From Pycnopodia helianthoides (lineage: Eukaryota; Echinodermata; Asteroidea; Forcipulatida; Asteriidae), in NCBI GenBank assembly GCA_032158295.1, contig CM063254.1, positions 3,387,538 to 3,451,537 of the forward strand: 64,000 nucleotides of DNA, in the 5' to 3' direction. The first letter of the stretch is position 1. The number at the start of each line of letters is the position of its first letter. The notes beneath the pieces are model-generated. The model was not told the origin of the DNA. It saw nothing but the letters and a program-made list of their open reading frames with translations, and did no database searches. Made by a program: the position numbers and the translations under genes. Below, in pieces: positions 57,855 through 64,000 of the stretch.

Positions 57855-58800
57855 TTTATGTTGGGAGTTATCCGACTTTAAAATAAACATGCGGGTCACC
57901 TGGCCTTGAGGATGGACTATGAAAAAAAAACTATTAAAAAAGAAGGCAACAAAGCCAAGCGATGTTTGAAATGTCCGAATATATCTTTTAAATTGTTTTG
58001 CTCTTACATTCCTGAGATACGCAGAGGAAACACACCCGTTTATTTATAAACGGGCTAAGGAAAAAAATGACACTGGAAATCCGCATGGTACCCAAGGTTT
58101 TGCTGTGTGGTTTTAAGCGTGCCATTGAAGTGGTGACCAGACTGTTTAAATACCACGTATGCTTTATTGTTGTGTAAGTTCGCGCCATCTTGTGGGAAAT
58201 TCAGGGACGGTACGGGTGTGTTGATGACAGGAGCGGCGGGGAGAAGGGCACTCTTGGGCCTGTGAACTAGGACCAACAACAGCTGTGTTGAGGTGATTTG
58301 ATTGTTTTGCTCGTAAACACTTTCCACTAATGTGTAAAACGGGGCTGCTGACCGAGCTCAATTTAAAAAGTTGTTTCAGTCTACAAAAAGGCAAAATAAA
58401 ACAGCAAGCTCTCCGGCCGGGCCGATAGCAATCTGAGACTGGTTTTTTTCGTCCATGTCCGCCATGATCATTAATAAACAAAAACATAGTCTAAACATGG
58501 AGGTAGTTTAGTCGGCGAGTTACTCGGACTAGTCTACTCTAAGTTACTAAAGTTAGGTTTATTTCTGAGGTCGGAGCTAGTAATAGTATGCAATTTTAGT
58601 GTTTCATGGGCCCCTATACCTTTATTTTGCTTAATTTTGTTTTCTACTTTCGTGTTTTTTAATCTCCAGTTCTTTGTAAATTCTTTATTTAAATTAAAGC
58701 TTGAGACCATGTTGTCTTTCTCTTTTAACAGTTTGGATGGTGGTATGTTTTGATTAATTCAATATTTGTACTGAGGACCTCCATCATGTCCATTGGAAAG
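57855..58800. other. Intergenic stretch with one short ATGGCGG frame
   Basis: No repeat family of this window was recognised here. On the minus strand ATGGCGGACATGGACG at 58465 starts a 29-codon frame ending at 58376. The ATGGCG context is typical of animal start codons, but no homologue was recognised. Poly-T and AT-rich text otherwise. Confidence 0.4.
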
Positions 58801-59205
58801 CAGTGCTGGGCGTAGCCTTTTGTCAAGGCCTTCGTGGCTTGGACAGCTTCGTGGAGCAGAGAGCGACTGAAACGGAAAGACCACGCGCGCGAGTCGAGTG
58901 GCGAAGCCACGAGGGCCTTTTCCAACTTGTTTTTTTTTTTTTAATGAATTATTCATAAAGTATGAAACTTGCATTATTCATAACTTGTATGCAAATAAGT
59001 TAAGGGCTGAACGATTAACCAATGTCAAATTGCATAATTTAGTGTAGCGAAAATCGAGATATAAAGAAAAACATTAGAAACCGCAAACAAGTTGGAAAAG
59101 TTGCGCCACTCGCGTGCTTGGTCTCACCTTCCAGTTGCTTGGGGTCGCGGTCTACGAAGCTGTCCAAGCCATGAAGGCCTTGATAAAAGGCTATGCTGGG
59201 CGCTG
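58801..59205. repeat. Facing inverted repeat, arms about 120-135 bp, spacer about 150 bp
   Basis: The left arm 58801-58935 contains TAGCCTTTTGTCAAGGCCTT, GGCTTGGACAGCTTCGT and TTTTCCAACTTGTTT. The right arm 59084-59205 is its diverged reverse complement (AAACAAGTTGGAAAA, ACGAAGCTGTCCAAGCC and AAGGCCTTGATAAAAGGCTA). The arms could be the ends of one element or two inverted SINE-like copies. Confidence 0.8.
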
Positions 59206-59696
59206 ATTGGAGCTTACCCTCATAAAGATGACGTAAATAAAATAAAATAAGTAAATAGCCGGGTTTGCAGAATACATCATAAAACATATCATTAATGCTT
59301 TATTATTGGTTGAAATAATAACTCAGTCATACCATGGACTCCTTCCTTCATGGTCATACCATGGAGGAAATTAATGGTCATACAGTCGTACATTGCCATA
59401 CTCATGATCTGCAGATGAATCCTAGACAGTTTGGAGAGTGGGGGTTCAATCTTGTTCCAGGCGAAAGTGGTAGAAATGTGCGATAAAACACTGTCTCATG
59501 TATCCCTCGCGGTTCATTGAAAAGCTTAAAGTTTAACGTTATGAGTTATTATGTTATTCGGGTTCAACTTACTGTACTCACTAATCATAATAACGTATTA
59601 CAATACCAAGGATGGCATTGACTAAATAACGAGTGAATTCCAACCCTCCAAATTTGCTAATTTTTGTCTGCACATCATCATGATCATATAAAGTTC

Positions 59697-59755
59697 TCCT
59701 AGAACATCAGGTTTGTTTCGCTATCAACAGCGGAATGAACCTCATAGTTCTAGGA
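59697..59755 (+). promoter_or_regulatory. 59-nt imperfect hairpin about 260 bp upstream of the RNF103 start
   Basis: Arm 59697-59722 (TCCTAGAACATCAGGTTTGT onward) pairs with arm 59729-59755 (ending CATAGTTCTAGGA) across a 6-base ATCAAC loop. There is one bulge and about four mismatches, some of which would be G-U pairs in RNA. It could be a 5'-UTR structure, a hairpin RNA, or a tiny inverted-repeat relic. Confidence 0.5.
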
Positions 59756-60017
59756 GTAATATTAAAGGACATGAGTTTTCATTTCAACTGATATTTAACA
59801 TAGTAAACGAAACCTCCAGCGACTCCGATCTCTGTTAGTAAGGAATGGAAGTGAACAAAATATATTGTTTGATTTTGCTCTATCTTTCACTGATTTAAGT
59901 TAAATAATTTGAACTTTCAATGAAATTCTGATTACACACCCAGGTACACAAGGGGGTAAAAGGCTGGACCCTTAGTCTGAACTAACCCCCTGGATTGAGA
60001 ACAGACAGTGCCCAGTC

Positions 60018-60252
60018 ATGAAGATTTTCGTGCTGAAGGTACTGCTGCTGCTCCTGTTCCTCGTCCTGCTGTTCCTGATCCTGCGGGTTCTTGAGGGAGT
60101 TGCTTGGTATGAGACGGGGCTGGTGATTTCGCAGATTGTTGATCCACTCTCCCTGAGCGTACGAAAGCTCAAGGTGCTACTTGATGGCCGAGGGATAAGT
60201 TATGGTGGGGTCGTTGAGAAGCAAGAGCTGACCTCGCTTTTGCAGGCATCAG
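60018..60252 (+). CDS. RNF103: RNF103 (KF-1) E3 ubiquitin ligase, exon 1: N-terminal membrane anchor
   Basis: It encodes 78 residues plus one base. ATG at 60018 is chosen because the frame is closed by an upstream TAG about 50 nt before it and the next residues form a leucine-rich hydrophobic segment (about residues 5-26), expected as the first membrane anchor. The stretch WYETG, then VDPLSLSVRKLK, then LLDGRGISYGG, is characteristic of RNF103 (family pattern WYETG...LVDP-ALS-KKLK...RGLGYSG). The donor GTGAGATTG follows at 60253. In vertebrates the protein is an ER membrane RING E3 ligase working in ER-associated degradation. Confidence 0.93.
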
Positions 60253-61383
60253 GTGAGATTGTCAGGCCTCTTGCCTCTCCCTTTCAAGTTGTGGTTTATT
60301 ATTTGATAGTTGAAATAAAACGTCACATCCCTTAAAGTAATCCCTCTACTGTCGCTTCCCATGTTGTATCGTAAGCTAAGGTGTGATCCCTTGCTATACA
60401 GCAGTTTCAGGTTGAATGGCTTTTGACTGGCACACCCGAACAAAGATATTGACAAATTAGGGTAAGAGAGACTGCCAACATAGGGCAAGATAGTTCAGTT
60501 GGTACAGCACTGGCACACGGAGGTCTCAGGTTCTTTTCTTGCTCATAATAAATTGTGCTTATTTCACCCCAAAATTATTTAAAAGAAATTTGCCCAGACT
60601 GTTTCACTAGTAGTTTATTACTTAAAGTTGAGGTTGATAGGGAAAGTGCTGGTTCCAGTAGCCTGGTATTTGGTTTCACCTTTTTTCATTACTGGTGGCA
60701 CAACAAAGTTTGTGAGAAATTTGTTTAGTTTTTCCTTTGGGAAAACTTGTAAGATTGCCAAAAATCTATTCCAGCAACTGCTCCAGGTACCAATTTTCCA
60801 AATTGTGGAACACACAATCTTTTAAGGCAGGGTATACTTTTGGTAACTGTCAGAGACCAGTATCCTCACTTGGTGTATCCCATCCAACATGCATAAAAAA
60901 CAAACCTGTAGAAAATTTGGGCGAAAATCGGTCATCGAAGTTGCAAGAAAACAATGAAAGAAAAAAAACACCCTTGTTGCATAGAATTGTGTGCTTTCAG
61001 TTGCCTGAGAAAGGCTTCATGCCTGAAGCTTTTTTTTCAGATACAAATGTTATGGTGAAAAATGACCCCTTTCTTTAAAACCACATTACTTCAAAGGGGG
61101 TTGTTTCTAACAATGTTTTATAATGTCAACAGCTCTCCAGTTCTCTTTACCGAGTAAGTTTTTATGGTAACTAATTTTTTGAGTAATTATCAAAGGTATA
61201 CCCTCCCTTTAATAGGTAGATGGAAGTGCCTGAGAAAATGTAGCTAATGTTTCGACACCGGAGAAAAGTCTGTTCTCTTCAGATTAAAAAGGAAGATAAA
61301 TTTATATTATGCAGTAAACCACTGGAGATGTATTGAAAGATTTGTAAGTATTTAATATGAATCCTCTTCTGTTCGATGTTGAG
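60253..61383 (+). other. RNF103 intron 1 with repeats
   Basis: It contains a tRNA-derived SINE at about 60340-60570 (GTGTGATCCCTTGCTATACA, TAGTTCAGTTGGTACAGC, decayed B box) and a complete TTAAAGGCAGG MITE at 60832-61212. No exon between. Confidence 0.8.
60832..61212 (+). mobile_element. TTAAAGGCAGG MITE in RNF103 intron 1
   Basis: The left end is TTAAGGCAGGGTATACTTTT and the right end is GGTATACCCTCCCTTTAA. It shares the ACACCCTTGTTGCATAG and CTGAGAAAGGCTTCATGCC blocks with 27719-28107. Confidence 0.87.
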
Positions 61384-61517
61384 GTGATGTAATGGAAGGC
61401 GAACTCCTCCTGTTGGAGCGGGAAGAGGCGGAGGAAGAGCGGAGTACCAGCTTCGCCAGTGGTCCCCACTTCTACGAGGAGGTAGAGGACAAGAAGGACA
61501 GCATCTGGCTGATTCAG
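61384..61517 (+). CDS. RNF103: RNF103 exon 2
   Basis: This 134-nt exon enters in phase 1 and leaves in phase 0. It encodes GDVMEGELLLLEREEAEEE, then SGPHFYEEVEDKKDSIWLIQ. The SGD-MEGEL, HFYE-VED-KD-IWL-Q pattern matches RNF103 at the same place. The acceptor is TTCGATGTTGAG (a weak polypyrimidine tract) and the donor is GTAGGAAAAAT. The acidic segment in the middle is poorly conserved in the family. Confidence 0.93.
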
Positions 61518-62391
61518 GTAGGAAAAATATGACAGAAATAGAACTAGGAAGAATGCTGAGCTCTACTGCCCTCTGTGTCCTGCTGTGGACGCAGTGTATC
61601 AATACCATGTGACCATGTGTATGCAAAAAATGATATTATTACTATATCTTTCTGGTAATGAAACCAAGGGACCCTCAAAAGCGACTAGCACTGTGACCCT
61701 TAGGCCTAAAGGTACCTGTGTGGAGAAGACGATGAAGAAGTGTCAGTTTTAGATGTGGGAGGAAAACCCCAAGTAGGAAAAACCCACACAATCAGGTAGG
61801 GACTGAAAACCCAATCCACATTTCAAGGCTCCGGTCCGGGATTCAAACTGGGGCCCACAGAGGTGAAAGGCAGGGAAAGAAACCACTGAGCCAACCTGAC
61901 TGCTGATGTTGGGTTGAACAAAGACAAATTGACGAAGGTAGGACTTTTAACCTGCGGACTCCGGATTAATCTGGCGGCGCTCTGACAACTGAGCAATCTA
62001 GCCCTAATGCTGTTGGTCTCCCTATTTTATCAATATCTTCGTTCGGGGGGTTGTTTTTGCACTACAAGCACAGTGCTACACAACAGTATGCTTGTTTATG
62101 GGCAATTTATTCGCTAGTTCATGGAGCCAGTCTTTATATCACATGTTAATACAACCCCCGTGTGACCAGTCTTCGACAAATCAGAGTGCACAAACTCTCT
62201 GAGGTGTTTATATGAAATAAGAAATTGATGGTACATGTAGTTCGAAACAATGAATTAGTAATTTGACATAATGGGTTATTATTCCTATGTTGACGTATAC
62301 TTCATACGACAGGAATGGGCTTTCATATTTATCACTTAAAGTAAATTTGCTGGTTGAAACGTATTTTTCCTCTTTTGTCACTTTTATTTAG
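61518..62391 (+). other. RNF103 intron 2 with SINE pieces
   Basis: It contains reverse-orientation SINE material at about 61555-61640 and 61915-62060 (GATAAAATAGGGAGACC, then GAGCAATCTAGCCC and the B-box mirror). Between them, at 61735-61905, lies the AACCAGGTAGGGACTGAAAA-type repeat also seen at 20830-21070. No exon was seen. Confidence 0.75.
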
Positions 62392-62507
62392 GTCATCCCC
62401 AGAGGTAATTTCCCTCTGCTAGAAAAAGAAACCTGGAAGACCGTCATCAAGAAAGTCTCTCATTTTGGAATCCGGACTGGAACCTTCGACTGTTCTCACG
62501 ACAACAG
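62392..62507 (+). CDS. RNF103: RNF103 exon 3
   Basis: This 116-nt exon enters in phase 0 and leaves in phase 2. It encodes VIPRGNFPLLEKETWKTVIK, then KVSHFGIRTGTFDCSHDNR. KVS-FGIRTGTF-CS is a highly conserved RNF103 stretch. The acceptor is CTTTTATTTAG and the donor is GTAGTTTTTT. The 0.8-kb intron that follows has no recognisable feature beyond AT-rich text. Confidence 0.95.
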
Positions 62508-63312
62508 GTAGTTTTTTGTTTCGGCGTCTCTTCTGTTTGTCTAAGTGCGACTGGGTTTCTGTCTGTGATTGCTGTTTCTTGTACCCCTGTATTAGGTATG
62601 CAGCTCCTCAACTGTCCAACTGATTTTCATCTTTTTTCCCCCTTTAAATTAAAGTAATAATGAACACTGCCAATTTTGATGCACATGAACATTATTGGCC
62701 CGGTCACTGGGTCATTTATTTCATTCCTTAAGTACTTCTACAGGAGTCACATGTTATGTATTTCATTGTTTTTCTCAGTTGCAAAGCCCACAGTAGGTTG
62801 AACGTCCTTGATATCCTAGACTGGACCATTCCACATATCAGAGGGGGGAGGTCAGTTTTCAGGGTTATTTTTTATTTTATGGGTCAGGAAAAAAAAGAAG
62901 GTTGACCATACCCAGTGTATACAAAAACTGCCACTTAAAAAGTACACGGCCTAGCGTGAGTGTCAACACAGCCCGCACATATTCAACTCTCTGATAAAGT
63001 GGAACCATCCCAGGCGTCTGTTTGTTATATCAGGCGAAGCCGTTGATTTCTGGCAGGCACTCTGAGCAGCCCTGTGGTTTCCAACCCCTGTGGTTTGCAA
63101 AACTGTTTCCTCTCTTTTTGCAATTCCAAAGTTGGATGTCTGGTGTATCAATCCGTCTTGATGCTTTTGTAAATACACTTTTTAAGGTAAAGACAACGGG
63201 TCAATTATCAAAAAATTACTTCAGTTCATGCCAGTCCAAATCATCCAGAGAAATATATCCGTCTGAAATACTGGTAGAGACAAGAGAATAATGATTTGCC
63301 ATTTTCTTCCAG

Positions 63313-64000
63313 ATTCTGCCGGCAGAGAGGATGGACACAGCCCATCCTCATTCTGGCTACGCCGCAAGGACTGAACCAGAAAGACTCTGTCGTCATGGCA
63401 ACCTATCCCTCGTCCAATCTCAAGGCTTCAAAAGTCCTCAACTGGGTCAACAGTAGACTGGCCAAGACAGTCAACACAGCAGAGGAAGGCCAGTTGGTTA
63501 AGGAATGGCTGAAAACATCAGACGGCAAACCGTCAACGCCCCCGATTAAGTTCATCCTTTTATCTGAAGACGAAGGTGCCGAAGCTCCGTTGTTTTTCTC
63601 GGCTATCAGTTTGAAGTACTCGGGGCGAGTAAAGTTCAGACAGGTATTCATCGGCGACCGGACACAGAAACTGCTATCGGAAAACTTCAAAATTGAAACT
63701 AAATCGTCGCGTTATCTTGTTGGTTCGCCGGAGGGGTTCATTTTGTACGGGATGCACGACGGTGAATATCTGAACCATCGCTCTATGGACGTCTACTTAC
63801 GAACCCTCTACCCACAGGCCAACGATTTCTTCATGCTGTCTTTTATGATCGGCAACATGCTTTGTGTCTTGGAGATCGCCGTTAGCGGAGATGATGTCCT
63901 TGCCAAGCGGGTCTGTCATCTTCTTTGGGTGTGGGCCAAGTACAACGCCCTACTGATAATGGTCTGGTTGCCCCTGCTGGCCCTCACTCAGATCCCGTTC
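63313..64000 (+). CDS. RNF103: RNF103 exon 4 (runs off the window)
   Basis: It enters in phase 2 after the acceptor TTTTCTTCCAG and stays open for 229 codons to the edge, bringing the visible protein to 391 residues (the human protein is about 685). Landmarks are FCRQRGWTQP, APLFFSAISLKYSGRVKFRQ, a SPEGFILYG block, DVYLRTLYPQANDFFMLSF and, near the edge, two hydrophobic stretches (MLSFMIGNMLCVLEIAV and YNALLIMVWLPLLALTQIPF). The latter correspond to the membrane segments in the middle of RNF103. The RING-H2 domain should lie downstream, outside this window. Confidence 0.95.

Overview
This is a eukaryotic nuclear genome window: widely spaced coding exons with GT/AG borders lie in AT-rich DNA full of short interspersed repeats. 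Both genes recognised are animal genes. The abundance of TTAA-flanked MITEs, tRNA-derived SINEs and TACATGTA-type simple sequence suggests a marine deuterostome invertebrate. An echinoderm, perhaps a sea star, is my best guess. That guess is inference from repeat style and not a database result.

The minus strand from about 51.5 kb down to 6.2 kb, and on past the left edge, carries the extracellular half of an adhesion GPCR of the A group (ADGRA2/ADGRA3, i.e. GPR124/GPR125). Nine exons are visible, reading right to left. They are an LRRNT exon (51275-51545), four 72-nt leucine-rich-repeat exons (38018, 23731, 18168, 16624), an LRRCT exon (14724-14887), an Ig exon (13198-13578), a hormone-receptor-like (HormR) exon (7319-7521) and the first GAIN-domain exon (6196-6342). 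The GPS, the 7TM region and the cytoplasmic tail lie off the left edge. Splice phases agree across every junction I could check. The start of the gene is not clean: a signal-peptide-like ATG frame at 51545 is out of frame with the LRRNT.

The plus strand from 60.0 kb to the right edge carries the 5' part of RNF103 (KF-1, an ER membrane RING E3 ligase). Exons 60018-60252, 61384-61517, 62392-62507 and 63313-64000+ give 391 codons; the RING-H2 finger would lie beyond the window. The two genes are divergent, with about 8.5 kb between their first recognised coding exons. That interval contains a near-perfect 618-bp tandem duplication, a facing inverted repeat and a 59-bp hairpin close to the RNF103 start.

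Everything else is intron or intergenic DNA holding many small repeats. I recognise several groups: (a) TTAAAGG-ended MITEs with TTAA target duplications; (b) GGGGCTCC MITEs, also TTAA-flanked; (c) CAGGCC...GGCCTG elements of about 130-170 bp with 6-bp target-site duplications, seen at six copies; (d) CAGGGCTC...GAGCCCTG elements of about 345-390 bp; (e) GGCCCAATTTCATAG elements with long inverted ends; (f) tRNA-derived SINEs of at least three kinds; and (g) one broken non-LTR retrotransposon RT (21.9-22.7 kb). I found no clear new multi-gene system. The most distinctive material is the repeat biology: family (c) with its consistent 6-bp duplications, MITEs with perfect palindromic cores, and MITE ends lying within about 25 bp of ADGRA splice donors.
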